A stretch of DNA of 64,000 bases from an uncultured Prevotella sp. Lineage in GTDB: Bacteria; Bacteroidota; Bacteroidia; Bacteroidales; Bacteroidaceae. The position numbers and the translations under genes were made by a program. The DNA lies in NCBI GenBank assembly GCA_900316295.1, contig ONCJ01000004.1:1-64000 (forward strand). The letters run 5' to 3'. Positions 30,072 to 39,889 of the stretch are shown piece after piece. The notes under the pieces were generated by a model that had not been told where the DNA came from, did no database searches, and was given only the letters and a program-made list of their open reading frames with translations. Numbering within the stretch: the stretch's first letter is position 1; every line of letters starts with the position of its first letter.

Positions 30072-32655
30072 GAACGCTCTCTATCAACCTTCTGAACACC
30101 CCATTCTGCATCAGTAGCTGTCGGTTGCCAGTCATGAGCAGTTGCTTACGAGCGCGTGTCATCACCACATTCAGCTTTCTGTCAATCACCCTTCCGTTCT
30201 CCACGAAGCAGTTGCTCGTCAGGAATTCCAACTGATAAGGCATCTGGGCAGTAAAAGAATAAATAATGATGTCACGCTGCGAACCCTGATAGCGCTCCAC
30301 CGTATCTATTGACACATCATCAAGTCCGGTAGCACCAGCCTCGGCAAGGATCCTCCTTATCGAAGCTATCTGATTGCGATAGGGCACTATCACCCCTACC
30401 GTCTTCAGCGGATCGAACTGTTCACCATAGTGGTTGCGTATGTCGATGAGCAGCCGAGCCACAATCCTTGCCTCCTCTATGTTCACCTTGTCCGACAACC
30501 CTGGCTGCAGGCAATATGCCGAAGGGAAGAACATCACACGTCTGCCCATGAACAATCGGTGGTCGTCCTCGTCAGTCTGATGGGGCAGGGGTACCGCAGA
30601 CAGCTGCTCTTCAGCATAGAACTCCTTGCAAGGAAACTCAGCGACAGCTGGATGCATACGTCCATGCTTGCGTAAAATACCGATGAAATCGGGGCGTTGT
30701 GCAGCCTGTTCCGTTCGTATCAGTCGTTCAAATAGCGAGTTACGGCAGTTGTCCAGATGTATCTTCTTCAACGTCTCATCCTTTACACACGAGTCTTCCA
30801 CACTCTGTTGCACCACCGCAGGCAACTGTTTATAGTCGCCTATCAGCACAAACCGACACTTCTCTTTGGCAAGCAAACCAATAATGTTTGGTTCCAGAAT
30901 CTGACTTGCCTCATCCACGATGATTGTCGAGAAGTGTTTGATGTTCAGCAGGTAAGAACGTGAAGCCAGTGTCGAGGTGGTGCTGACGATGATGGGTGCG
31001 TCTATTAGCCGCTGGCGCAGTTCGTGGAGTGTGGAGTGAGGGGTGTGGAGTGAGGAAAGGAGATTTCCTCTGAAACGCGGATCACAACTGAACTCGTTGC
31101 CCAGACGAATAAAATCCTTGCCAGCATCCACCAGCATACCGCATATCTCGTCTACAGCACGATTGGTATAGGAGAGCAACAGCAGTGACGAATGGAATTC
31201 CTCCACCATGAAGCGCATCGCCATCGATGTCTTGCCCGTTCCTGGTGGTCCCACAAGCAAGAAGTAGTCGTCAGCTTGTTTACATCTGAGCAGCATGTCG
31301 TCATAGTCGGGATGATAGCTGCGGGTAAGTGTCCGTTCGGACGAACGATGTGGCTCACGCTGCCCCAACAACAAGTCTCGGCGCTCCTGTGACGACGAGA
31401 TGAGAGCATAGAGCGAGTGTATGGAACTGCCCATCATATCGCTGCCAGTATGTTCGATGGCGTAGATCCGTCTTTTATCTAACACCTGTGGGTCCTGCTG
31501 TCCGTCGCTCAGGTGTACGGTGACCGTATCCGGCATGACGTCAGCCAGCACACCCTTATATAATATGGCATGCGAGCTATCGGGCTCCTCACACTCAGGA
31601 TAAGCATAGAGATACACCATGTCGCCGCGTCGGAAGTCGGGCATGAAGTCTTCATTCTGTTCGGGCACATCGAGTACGACGGTATCATAGCCGTTATATG
31701 TTGTGCTTTGCCTCAGATCCCTGATGGTCAGACCCTTGTACATGTCACTTTCGTGGATGGGTGAGAGGTCGTCGGTGGGAGCCGCGGGAGTAACTCTTTC
31801 TTTTACCACGAACGTCATCATTCGGCAGAAGTAGGCTCGTTCGAGTGGCGACAACTCATGGAGCGGCTGCAGCAGAGCCTGCAGACGGGGCAGCTCCCAG
31901 CGCTGGAAGAACTGCTCGGTATAACATTCGCCCGCCAGTGTCTCAGGTGTCAGCTGGTCTATGATGCTCTCGAATCCCTCATCGGCAATCCTATAGAGCA
32001 GAGCCTCCACCTCGTCACGAAAGTCGAGTGCCTGTTGCAACAGCTTCTTGTTGCGTTGGGCATCAATATGTCGCAGTCCGTCGGGCAGGGCGAACTTAGA
32101 ATACAGCAGTTCGATATCTACATCCTCCTCGCCTACTCCGAAGTTTTCAGCCAGCACCGCATAGTAGAGCAGCGCCTGTATATAATGTTTCTGTGGACAG
32201 ATGTTCTTGCCCGACTTCTGTTCCACCAGCAGCCGCATGTCGTTTGTCATCAGGTCCACACGTCCTTGCAGTCCCAAAGTGGGACAGACGAACGACGGCT
32301 CGAGAAGGTAGGAAGGTGTGGGGTGAGAGTCATTTTTCAGGCTACCAACGATCTCCCTCATATTCTTCGCCTGTCGCTCAGCATCCTGCTTGAAGCGTTT
32401 GCCATCAAAGTCCTCGCACGTCACATACTCCAGAGCCTTCTCCTTGAAGTTGTTGCGTATGGTATCGTTGATGTTATAGTCGTCGGGATGATGGATGATG
32501 TCGTCGAGTGCACTACCCGCAAAGTTACCAAGCAGAGTATGATAAGTATTTATACGCGCGCCCAACCTGTTGACGATATACATCAACGGATGATGGCCGT
32601 AGCCCTCGAAGCATGCGGCAATAGAAGATATGTCAAGCAACAAGTTACGCATCAT
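30052..32655 (-). CDS. Dna2/NAM7-type helicase with PD-(D/E)xK nuclease domain
   Basis: The 867-residue protein joins an N-terminal nuclease module to a C-terminal superfamily 1 helicase. The nuclease residues are in GLQGRVDLMTNDMRLLVEQKSG, near 130-150. The helicase has Walker A GPPGTGKTS, motif II IIVDEASQ, and motif III IGDYKQLPAV. Motif V/VI segments are TVERYQGSQRDIIIYSF and NVVMTRARKQLLMTG. The combination suggests end processing or repair of DNA, like Dna2 or Cas4-helicase fusions. I would not assign a role in defence because it sits among housekeeping genes. A repeat-like segment (coded at 31023-31060) adds SSLHTPHSTLHE. The start could be either of two adjacent Met codons. Confidence 0.85.
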   Translation of the reverse strand: MMRNLLLDISSIAACFEGYGHHPLMYIVNRLGARINTYHTLLGNFAGSALDDIIHHPDDYNINDTIRNNFKEKALEYVTCEDFDGKRFKQDAERQAKNMREIVGSLKNDSHPTPSYLLEPSFVCPTLGLQGRVDLMTNDMRLLVEQKSGKNICPQKHYIQALLYYAVLAENFGVGEEDVDIELLYSKFALPDGLRHIDAQRNKKLLQQALDFRDEVEALLYRIADEGFESIIDQLTPETLAGECYTEQFFQRWELPRLQALLQPLHELSPLERAYFCRMMTFVVKERVTPAAPTDDLSPIHESDMYKGLTIRDLRQSTTYNGYDTVVLDVPEQNEDFMPDFRRGDMVYLYAYPECEEPDSSHAILYKGVLADVMPDTVTVHLSDGQQDPQVLDKRRIYAIEHTGSDMMGSSIHSLYALISSSQERRDLLLGQREPHRSSERTLTRSYHPDYDDMLLRCKQADDYFLLVGPPGTGKTSMAMRFMVEEFHSSLLLLSYTNRAVDEICGMLVDAGKDFIRLGNEFSCDPRFRGNLLSSLHTPHSTLHELRQRLIDAPIIVSTTSTLASRSYLLNIKHFSTIIVDEASQILEPNIIGLLAKEKCRFVLIGDYKQLPAVVQQSVEDSCVKDETLKKIHLDNCRNSLFERLIRTEQAAQRPDFIGILRKHGRMHPAVAEFPCKEFYAEEQLSAVPLPHQTDEDDHRLFMGRRVMFFPSAYCLQPGLSDKVNIEEARIVARLLIDIRNHYGEQFDPLKTVGVIVPYRNQIASIRRILAEAGATGLDDVSIDTVERYQGSQRDIIIYSFTAQMPYQLEFLTSNCFVENGRVIDRKLNVVMTRARKQLLMTGNRQLLMQNGVFRRLIESVPTVSLS

Positions 32656-32695
32656 ATATACATTGAACGATGATTTAACTATGAACTATGCACTA

Positions 32696-33718
32696 TCACT
32701 GCCCTCCCAGTCGGTCGAAGAAGGTGATGACATCCTCATAGGTCTTCAGCTCGTCCCTACCAAAGTGTAATATGGTGCCAAAAAAGAGGTCATCCTCACC
32801 CCTCGCTCCTCCTTCCTCGCTCCTCGCTCCCCGAATATAATAGTCAGCATTGATGAGTTCGGGCTGATTGGTGAAGATGACATGGTTCCATGCCGGCACG
32901 TTGACATACTCCTCCACCCACGCCTGCACATTATTTATATAGTCGGGCTTTGCCGATGGGGCGTCGGCAACGATGAAGACCTCATAGTTCTCTATCAGGA
33001 ACTCGTAAGCCTTGCGTAGACTCGACACAGGCTTCATATAGCTGTCCGTCATCGTGCCGAAGTCTATCATCACCCTGCGGCGCTCCCTACCCTCCTGCCG
33101 GTCGTCGATCCATCGGATGACAGGTATGACATAATGGAGCAGCACGCCGTCGTTCAGTCGGTGCTCGCCATGAAAACGTATAGCCTGCGGATAGTGCTGT
33201 AGGAAGAGGTCGCGTGTGTCTACCGTCTGGTCGTTGTCGCCGAAGAGCCCGAACACGCGTCGGCGCTCCTCGTCGTCGATGTCCTGGAAGCACAAGTCGG
33301 TAGCCGACTTATACTCCTTCACCATTGCCTTAGTCACGATAAACTCCTGTATGCCGTCCTGACGGGGATTCTGAAAGATCTGCTTGCCCACCATACCATG
33401 ATCGTGCATCGTCTCCGCCATCTTGAAGGCAGGGTTCACACATATACGGTCGATGCCCCTAAGCTGTTCAGTATACATACCGCCCATCGACGTACCGATG
33501 ATCAGGTTGGGGCGTTCTGCCTCCACAATGTCATGTAGCAGAGCCAGCGCCTCCTCAGGATGTATGGGCAAGTCGGGCGACACTACCGTCGTCTGTGGCA
33601 TCAGCTCCCTAAGCATCTGAGCCGTATGCGTGCTACCTGCCGACCCGAATCCGTGCACATAAAGTATCTTCTTGCCAGCCATAAGACTGGGAAAAGTCTT
33701 TTGATATTGATTGTCCAT
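32696..33718 (-). CDS. YqiA/YcfP-like alpha/beta hydrolase with C-terminal HAD-like domain
   Basis: The 340-residue protein starts with a YqiA-type esterase domain (about 13-190): ILYVHGFGSAGS, the nucleophile elbow GTSMGGMY, and the late catalytic His near GEHRLNDGV. Residues 215-340 (MIDFGTMTDSYMKPVSSLRKAYEFL, then VFIVADAPS) look like a degenerate 5'-nucleotidase/HAD-like domain, not part of ordinary YqiA. A low-complexity stretch (RGARSEEGGARGEDD, coded at about 32796-32838) interrupts it. The -7 box at 33726-33733 lies so close to ATG 33718 that translation would be leaderless. The internal Met at 33682 may be the real start. Confidence 0.75.
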   Translation of the reverse strand: MDNQYQKTFPSLMAGKKILYVHGFGSAGSTHTAQMLRELMPQTTVVSPDLPIHPEEALALLHDIVEAERPNLIIGTSMGGMYTEQLRGIDRICVNPAFKMAETMHDHGMVGKQIFQNPRQDGIQEFIVTKAMVKEYKSATDLCFQDIDDEERRRVFGLFGDNDQTVDTRDLFLQHYPQAIRFHGEHRLNDGVLLHYVIPVIRWIDDRQEGRERRRVMIDFGTMTDSYMKPVSSLRKAYEFLIENYEVFIVADAPSAKPDYINNVQAWVEEYVNVPAWNHVIFTNQPELINADYYIRGARSEEGGARGEDDLFFGTILHFGRDELKTYEDVITFFDRLGGQ

Positions 33719-33725
33719 AGTATTG

Positions 33726-33733
33726 CAAAGATA
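33726..33733 (-). promoter_or_regulatory. -7 box for the YqiA-like hydrolase gene
   Basis: The minus strand reads TATCTTTG. The predicted transcription start (about 33720) nearly coincides with ATG 33718, which favours the start at 33682. Confidence 0.6.
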
Positions 33734-33815
33734 CTTCTTTTTTCATTTCCCTCAAAATACTTTCGCTACTTATTCTCGAGTCTTGCTTGCAAAAAGCACA
33801 CATTATATATAATAT

Positions 33816-33853
33816 AAGGGAGAACCATGAGTTCTCCCTTACGTTTTTCTTTT
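33816..33853. terminator. Hairpin terminator downstream of glnN
   Basis: AAGGGAGAAC (33816-33825) pairs with GTTCTCCCTT (33831-33840) around CATGA. The plus strand continues with T-rich ACGTTTTTCTTTTCG, the minus strand with TATATTATATAT. The only gene ending nearby is glnN on the minus strand, so it probably serves that gene. Confidence 0.7.
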
Positions 33854-33925
33854 CGTTTTTTCAAACTACTTAACCGCTTGATGTATTATTTATGTATGTA
33901 TATGCAGAAGCGATTGTGTTGCATT

Positions 33926-36115
33926 TTATCTTATAAACAATAGCTCACGATACTTTGGCAGCGTCCACAGCTCATCGGCTACCATGAGTTCGAGCTTGTC
34001 GATGCGGTAACGGATGTCTTGCATCTTTGGCTCTACTGTGTCATGATAAGCTATTGCCTTCTCACGCTCCGACTCTATGCGGTTGGCAACCTTACGTGCG
34101 TTGACGAGTTCTTCTACCAGCTTTTCTATGGTTTGCGTGCTCTCAGCTATCTCTTTAATAATCTTGATATTGCGAGCGCAGTAGGTATTGACCTCTTCTT
34201 GGGTGAAGATGTCCTTCATACTACCGACATTCTTTGCCAGACGAGTCTGATAGTGGGTGGCAACAGGGATGATATGGTTCATGGTGAGGTCGCCGAGCAC
34301 ACGTGCCTCTATCTGTATCTTCTTGGTATAGGTCTCCCACTTCACCTCATTGCGTGCCTCCAGCTCTTTGCGGTTCATCACGCCAAGGCTCTCAAACATA
34401 CGCACGGTATCGTCGTCGAGGTAGCGGTCGAAGATGATAGGACACGACTTCTCCACGTCCAGTCCACGACGTGTAGCCTCCTCTACCCATTCGTCGCTAT
34501 ATCCATTGCCGTCGAAGTGGATAGGCTTACAGGTACGTATATCCTCACGCACCACGTCGATAATGGCACTAGTGGTGTCTTGTCCTTTGGCAATACGCTC
34601 GTCGACACGACGTTTGAAGTCGACAAGCGACTCGGCAACTGCCGCATTCAGCGCAATCATAGCCGACGCACAGTTGGCCTCGCTACCTACGGCACGGAAC
34701 TCAAAGCGGTTGCCGGTAAACGCGAACGGGCTGGTGCGGTTGCGGTCGGTATTGTCGATGAGCAACTCAGGAATCTCAGGTATGTCAAGTTCCATCTTCT
34801 TCTTACCAGCTACGGCGAAGAGATCGTCGCGGTCAGCTTTCTCTATATGCTCGAGAAGTTCGCTCACCTGCTTGCCGAGGAAGGAGGAGATGATGGCTGG
34901 TGGTGCCTCGTTAGCTCCAAGACGATGGGCATTGGTAGCCGACATGATGCTCGCCTTGAGCAGTCCGTTGTGGCGATATACGCCCATCAGCGTCTCGACG
35001 ATGAAGGTGACGAAGCGCAGATTCTGCTCAGGAGTCTTGCCTGGCGCATGCAGCAGCACTCCCGTATCGGTAGAGAGGCTCCAGTTGTTATGTTTGCCCG
35101 AACCATTGATTCCGTCGAATGGCTTTTCGTGTAGAAGTGCGCGGAAGCCATGCTTGCGTGCCACCTTCTTCAGCAACGACATGAAGAGCATGTTATGGTC
35201 GACTGCAAGATTGGTCTCCTCATAAATAGGCGCAAGCTCAAACTGGTTGGGTGCCACCTCATTATGGCGTGTCTTACAAGGGATGCCAAGCTCCAGAGCC
35301 TGTATCTCGAGATCTTTCATGAATGCCTGCACACGATCGGGAATGATACCAAAGTAGTGATCATCCATCTGCTGGTTCTTCGCCGAGTCATGTCCCATGA
35401 GTGTTCTGCCTGTTAGCATCAGGTCGGGACGTGCCAGATAGAGGCTCTCGTCGACGAGGAAATACTCTTGTTCCCATCCTAGATTGGTGATAACCTTCTT
35501 CACCTTCGGGTCAAAGTATCGTGCCACACCCAGCGCCGCCTCACTCACGGCACGCAGAGCACGCTTGAGAGGAGCTTTGTAGTCGAGGGCCTCACCGGTA
35601 TATGAGATAAAGATGGTAGGTATACACAGCGTGTCGTCGATGATGAAAACTGGCGATGTAGGGTCCCATGCCGAATAGCCACGTGCCTCGAAGGTGGCAC
35701 GGATGCCACCAGAAGGGAAGGAGCTGGCATCAGGCTCCTGCTGTACGAGTAGCTTACCTGAGAATTCCTCAATCATTCCGCCCTTACCATCGTGCTCAAT
35801 GAAGGCATCATGCTTCTCCGCAGTACCCTCGGTGAGCGGTTGGAACCAGTGAGTATAGTGGGTGACGCCATTCTCGTCAGCCCATTGCTTCATACCTTTT
35901 GCCACAGCATCAGCTATCGAGCGGTCGAGCGGAGCTCCGTTGTCTATAACGTCGATGAGAGCCTCGTAGACGTCGCGCTGAAGATATTTGTACATCTTGG
36001 CACGGGTAAAAACATTCTTTGCAAAAAACTCTGACGGACGTTCCTGAGGGGCAGCCACCTCGAGAGGCTTCTTATTAAAAGCTTCCTCTACTACCTGAAA
36101 TCTTAAATTAGCCAT
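33926..36115 (-). CDS. glnN: Glutamine synthetase type III
   Basis: The 729-residue enzyme makes glutamine from glutamate, ammonia and ATP. Length and sequence fit the large GSIII class typical of Bacteroidetes, not the 450-residue GSI. Visible signatures include THWFQPLTEGTAEKHDAF, the NEVAPNQFELAPIYE segment, and KPFDGINGSGKHNNWS, which contributes to the nucleotide and ammonium site. RTSPFAFTGNRFEFRAVGS contributes to the glutamate site. It is transcribed alone from a promoter box at 36142-36149 with a very short leader. A terminator lies at 33816-33853. Confidence 0.96.
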   Translation of the reverse strand: MANLRFQVVEEAFNKKPLEVAAPQERPSEFFAKNVFTRAKMYKYLQRDVYEALIDVIDNGAPLDRSIADAVAKGMKQWADENGVTHYTHWFQPLTEGTAEKHDAFIEHDGKGGMIEEFSGKLLVQQEPDASSFPSGGIRATFEARGYSAWDPTSPVFIIDDTLCIPTIFISYTGEALDYKAPLKRALRAVSEAALGVARYFDPKVKKVITNLGWEQEYFLVDESLYLARPDLMLTGRTLMGHDSAKNQQMDDHYFGIIPDRVQAFMKDLEIQALELGIPCKTRHNEVAPNQFELAPIYEETNLAVDHNMLFMSLLKKVARKHGFRALLHEKPFDGINGSGKHNNWSLSTDTGVLLHAPGKTPEQNLRFVTFIVETLMGVYRHNGLLKASIMSATNAHRLGANEAPPAIISSFLGKQVSELLEHIEKADRDDLFAVAGKKKMELDIPEIPELLIDNTDRNRTSPFAFTGNRFEFRAVGSEANCASAMIALNAAVAESLVDFKRRVDERIAKGQDTTSAIIDVVREDIRTCKPIHFDGNGYSDEWVEEATRRGLDVEKSCPIIFDRYLDDDTVRMFESLGVMNRKELEARNEVKWETYTKKIQIEARVLGDLTMNHIIPVATHYQTRLAKNVGSMKDIFTQEEVNTYCARNIKIIKEIAESTQTIEKLVEELVNARKVANRIESEREKAIAYHDTVEPKMQDIRYRIDKLELMVADELWTLPKYRELLFIR

Positions 36116-36141
36116 TCGTACACATTATTATATAGTGGGTG

Positions 36142-36149
36142 CAAAGGTA
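36142..36149 (-). promoter_or_regulatory. -7 box for glnN
   Basis: The minus strand reads TACCTTTG. The predicted leader to ATG 36115 is about 20 nt. Confidence 0.7.
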
Positions 36150-36256
36150 AGAAATAATTCGTAATGCGTAATGCTAACATGAGATTTTTCTCGCTTTGCC
36201 TGCAAAGAAAGTGTCATTTTTTTCTTCATTATGCTTTCATTATTCAATTTTATGTA

Positions 36257-36264
36257 TATCTTTG
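36257..36264 (+). promoter_or_regulatory. -7 box for the aldo/keto reductase gene
   Basis: TATCTTTG lies 20 bp before ATG 36284 and inside the longest open frame, which rules out the upstream ATG at 36164. Confidence 0.7.
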
Positions 36265-36283
36265 TAAACAAAAATCTAAATCT

Positions 36284-37237
36284 ATGGAGCTAAAAGGAAC
36301 TTACATTGCTGACAAGCAACGCTATCAAAACATGGAGAAAATGTATGCACGCTGCGGAAGAAGCGGAGTGCTACTGCCAAGGGTGAGCCTGGGATTCTGG
36401 CATAACTTCGGGGGTAACGACTCGTACGAGCGTAGCCGCGCGATAACCCACTATGCTTTTGATCACGGAATAACCCACTTTGACCTTGCTAACAACTACG
36501 GACCACCCTACGGATCGGCTGAGGAGACAATGGGAAGGCTCATCGATGATGACTTCAGACCTTATCGCGACGAACTGTTCATATCGACAAAGGCTGGATA
36601 TGACATGTGGGAGGGACCTTACGGCAACTGGGGTTCAAGAAAATACCTCATGGCAAGTCTCGACCAAAGCCTCAGAAGGATGCACCTGGACTATGTGGAC
36701 TTGTTCTATAGCCATCGGTTCGACCCAGAGACTCCCATTGAAGAGACTCTTCAGGCAATGGTAGACATGGTAAGGATGGGGAAAGCTCTATATGTGGGTA
36801 TAAGCAAATGGCCACTGGAACAGTTGAGCTTGGCATACCAATATCTGAATGACCACGAAGTACCACTTCTAATATACCAAGGCAGACTGAACATGCTCAA
36901 CCAGGAACCCATAGAACAAGGCATACTGGACTTCTGTCATAAGAACGGAGTGGGATTTATAGCATTCTCGCCTCTGGCACAAGGTCTGCTCACCGACAGA
37001 TACATCAACGGCATACCAGCCGACTCGCGTATGGCAAAGGGCAAATTCCTGACCGCTGACCGACTGACACCCGAGATGAAAGATTATCTCAATCGCCTGA
37101 AAAAGGAGTCGGAAGCACAAGGACATGACATGGCAGAGCACGCACTAAGATGGGTGCTCAGCCAGCAGGGAGTAACGTCAGTACTGGTGGGGGCAAGCTC
37201 GGTGGAACAACTAAAGAGAAATCTCCAGTGTATATAA
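36284..37237 (+). CDS. Aldo/keto reductase, YghZ-like
   Basis: The 317-residue cytosolic enzyme has the aldo/keto reductase barrel. It shows the catalytic Asp/Tyr region THFDLANNYGPPYGSAEE, the Lys region FISTKAG, the His region DLFYSHRFDPETP, and the C-terminal NADPH-binding segment SSVEQLKRNL. The YGPPYGSAEE segment and overall length are those of the YghZ/Gpr group that reduces L-glyceraldehyde 3-phosphate and methylglyoxal. The chosen start follows the promoter box at 36257-36264; the forty extra residues of the longer frame do not look like protein. It is convergent with rseP, with 22 bp between stops. Confidence 0.88.
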   Translation: MELKGTYIADKQRYQNMEKMYARCGRSGVLLPRVSLGFWHNFGGNDSYERSRAITHYAFDHGITHFDLANNYGPPYGSAEETMGRLIDDDFRPYRDELFISTKAGYDMWEGPYGNWGSRKYLMASLDQSLRRMHLDYVDLFYSHRFDPETPIEETLQAMVDMVRMGKALYVGISKWPLEQLSLAYQYLNDHEVPLLIYQGRLNMLNQEPIEQGILDFCHKNGVGFIAFSPLAQGLLTDRYINGIPADSRMAKGKFLTADRLTPEMKDYLNRLKKESEAQGHDMAEHALRWVLSQQGVTSVLVGASSVEQLKRNLQCI

Positions 37238-37259
37238 TCCAAAAGCCACACCAAAACGA

Positions 37260-38639
37260 CTAATACATTATTCCAAAATACCGAAGAATATCATTGAGGT
37301 TGGCTACCACCATTAGCAACAGCAGCAGACTGATGCCTACATACTCGGCATAGATGAGGAACTTCTCGCCTGGCTTACGACGGAAGATGATCTCATAGAG
37401 CAAGAACAACACATGACCGCCATCGAGTGCTGGTATAGGCAAGATGTTCATGAAGGCAAGCACTATCGACAGCCATGCCGTCATGAGCCAGAACCTATGC
37501 CAGTTCCATGTTTCGGGGAAAAGGCTGCCAATGGCTCCGAAGCCTCCAAGATTGCGTGCTCCGTCTGAGGAGAAGAGGTATTTCATGTCACCCACGTAGC
37601 CTTTCAACTCGTTGATACCATAGCGTATTCCCGAGGGCAGACTCTCAAAGAATCCGTAAGAGACATGGCTTGGAGTATAATAGGACGCCCACGACTTTGG
37701 CACAAAGCCGAACTTCATATCGTTGCCAAGACTTAGACGGACTGTGATGAGCTTACTGCTTCCTTCATGAGCAAAGGCAATACTGGTGTAGCGTGCATTT
37801 AGACTGTCCTGATGGGTTTGAGCAGTCATAAACAGGTCGGTCTGCCTACCCATGACATCGGTAAGCTCATTATACGAATCCACTTTCACTCCATTAACAG
37901 CATAGATACGGTCACCCTTGCGCATACCCCACTGGGCAGCCTTTGTGCCAGGCAATACCGTGTCAACAACAGCTGGCATGAACGGTGCCATGAAGCGCGG
38001 CTCGCTCTTGAGCATATCTATCAGACTGATGTTGCCTGGCAGCGACACGGTTGTCTGCTTACCATTGCGCAATACCCGAACCTCACGGGCAATAGCGGTC
38101 TCACGATACACATCAACATCAAACTCACGGAAGTCACCCTTCTCAGTACCAATGAGTATGTCATGGTCTTTGAAGCCATACTGTTTTGCCTCAATATTGA
38201 ACTTCATACCCATCGTCATGTCCTTAGGGGTGATAAACTCCTCACCCCAGACAAAGAGTACCATGGAGTATATCAGCATTGCCAGAAGGAAATTGACAAG
38301 CACACCACCAATCATGATCAATAGCCGCTGCCATGCAGGTTTCGCACGAAACTCCCAAGGCTGCTCGGGCTGTTTCATCTGCTCGGTGTCCATACTCTCG
38401 TCTATCATACCCGCAATCTTACAATATCCTCCCAACGGCAACCATCCCACGCCATAGGCGGTATCGCTGTTCTTGGGTTTCCACTCAAATAAGTGGAACC
38501 ATGGATCAAAGAAGAGATAGAACTTCTCGACCCTGACGCCGAAGAGCTTTGCAAAGAAGAAATGGCCTCCCTCATGAAGAAGTACGAGGAGGGATATCGC
38601 CATTATAAACTGTAAGAGCTTAATAAGAAAAATTTCCAT
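37260..38639 (-). CDS. rseP: RIP metalloprotease RseP (site-2 protease)
   Basis: The 459-residue inner-membrane zinc protease cuts substrates within the membrane, classically anti-sigma factors. It has the zinc motif HEGGH in the first transmembrane segment (near residues 22-26), a PDZ region (MRKGDRIYAVNGVKVDSYNEL), and the second catalytic motif NILPIPALDGGHVLF near the C-terminus. It is last in the minus-strand run tsaB-DUF4290-murA-rimM-dxr-rseP. The dxr-rseP pairing is common in bacteria. Confidence 0.93.
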   Translation of the reverse strand: MEIFLIKLLQFIMAISLLVLLHEGGHFFFAKLFGVRVEKFYLFFDPWFHLFEWKPKNSDTAYGVGWLPLGGYCKIAGMIDESMDTEQMKQPEQPWEFRAKPAWQRLLIMIGGVLVNFLLAMLIYSMVLFVWGEEFITPKDMTMGMKFNIEAKQYGFKDHDILIGTEKGDFREFDVDVYRETAIAREVRVLRNGKQTTVSLPGNISLIDMLKSEPRFMAPFMPAVVDTVLPGTKAAQWGMRKGDRIYAVNGVKVDSYNELTDVMGRQTDLFMTAQTHQDSLNARYTSIAFAHEGSSKLITVRLSLGNDMKFGFVPKSWASYYTPSHVSYGFFESLPSGIRYGINELKGYVGDMKYLFSSDGARNLGGFGAIGSLFPETWNWHRFWLMTAWLSIVLAFMNILPIPALDGGHVLFLLYEIIFRRKPGEKFLIYAEYVGISLLLLLMVVANLNDILRYFGIMY

Positions 38640-38706
38640 TGTCTGTCGTTGTTGTTATTTTTATAGATACTATAAGTGCTATAGGCACTATAGTGATTAT
38701 TACTGA

Positions 38707-39861
38707 TTATATCATTTCTGCCGCAATAAGACGTGCCTCACGGTCACTATCTATATACACATCATAGTCGGGTGACGGGTTGAAAGTTGCCTTTTGCATT
38801 GTTTTCTCTATCACTTCTGCCATCTGCAGGAATCCGCATCGTCCCTCTCTGAAGGCTGCGTTGACCACTTCGTTTGCTGCGTTGACGATACATGGCATAT
38901 TGCCGCCCCGATGTAACGCCTCGAAAGCCAAGGAAAGACAACGGAACTTCTGCATGTCGGGCTCCAGAAACTCCAGTGAGTGACTTTTGAAAAGGTCGAG
39001 ACGCTCTCCGTTCAACGGCAGGCGCTCAGGGAAGGAGAATGCATACTGGATAGGCAGGCGCATGTCGGGCACACCAAGCTGTGCCTTGACCGAACCATCA
39101 CAGAACTGGACCGCACTGTGAACGATGCTTTGTGGATGGATAAGCACTTGTATTCTCTCGGCAGGAATGCCAAAGAGCCAACGTGCCTCTATCACCTCGA
39201 AGCCCTTGTTCATCAGCGATGCCGAATCGATCGTGATCTTTGCACCCATATCCCATGTAGGATGTCTCAACGCATCGGCTGCAGTAACGGTAGCGAGCTG
39301 TTGCTCTGACATATTGCGGAAAGGTCCACCAGAACAAGTAAGAAGTATCTTCTCTATATGATTGTCGCCCTCGCCCACAATACTCTGGAAGATTGCAGAA
39401 TGCTCGCTATCTACAGGCAGGATGGGCACATGGTTCTCCTGAGCCAACTGACAAATAAGCTCACCCGCAACCACCAGTGTCTCCTTGTTAGCAAGACATA
39501 TCTTCTTATGGGCCTTGATAGCACGGATGGTGGGAGTAAGACCAGCAAAGCCCACCATAGCGGTGAGGACCATGTCAATAGGGGCTGCCTCAACAATCTC
39601 GTTTAATGCCTCCGCGCCAGCATATACCTTTATGTCTGGCTGGTCAGCGAGTGCATCTCGCAGTGGCGCATAATACTTATCATTAGCTATGACCACCGCA
39701 GCAGGCTGATACTGACGTGCCTGCTCAGCCAGCAGTTCCCAACGACTGTTGGCAGTAAGGCAGTAGGCCTCATAGCGATCAGGATGCTGACTGATGACAT
39801 CGAGTGCCTGAGTACCGATGCTACCAGTAGAACCAAGAATACATATCTGTTGCTTTTTCAT
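38707..39861 (-). CDS. dxr: 1-deoxy-D-xylulose 5-phosphate reductoisomerase
   Basis: The 384-residue enzyme carries out the second step of the MEP isoprenoid pathway, turning DXP into 2-C-methyl-D-erythritol 4-phosphate with NADPH. It has the NADPH-binding start ILGSTGSIGTQALDVI, the metal-binding PVDSEHSAIFQ, the LTCSGGPFR loop, and MNKGFEVIEARWLF. The length is normal. It lies between rimM and rseP in one minus-strand run. Confidence 0.96.
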   Translation of the reverse strand: MKKQQICILGSTGSIGTQALDVISQHPDRYEAYCLTANSRWELLAEQARQYQPAAVVIANDKYYAPLRDALADQPDIKVYAGAEALNEIVEAAPIDMVLTAMVGFAGLTPTIRAIKAHKKICLANKETLVVAGELICQLAQENHVPILPVDSEHSAIFQSIVGEGDNHIEKILLTCSGGPFRNMSEQQLATVTAADALRHPTWDMGAKITIDSASLMNKGFEVIEARWLFGIPAERIQVLIHPQSIVHSAVQFCDGSVKAQLGVPDMRLPIQYAFSFPERLPLNGERLDLFKSHSLEFLEPDMQKFRCLSLAFEALHRGGNMPCIVNAANEVVNAAFREGRCGFLQMAEVIEKTMQKATFNPSPDYDVYIDSDREARLIAAEMI

Positions 39862-39889
39862 TTTTTCTTTTTTATAATACCTATTGTTA

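Noticed and set aside
30052..32655. The nuclease-helicase as a Cas4-like or defence gene
   Set aside because: It lies outside the island among housekeeping genes, with no CRISPR or other defence gene near; Dna2-type repair proteins have the same domains.
34019..35225. Long plus-strand frames (371 and 263 codons) opposite glnN
   Set aside because: They lie wholly within the well-conserved glutamine synthetase gene and their translations show no domain; they are codon-bias shadows.
36164..36283. Upstream start adding 40 residues to the aldo/keto reductase
   Set aside because: The -7 box at 36257-36264 lies within it, and the residues (Phe/Cys-rich) do not match the family.
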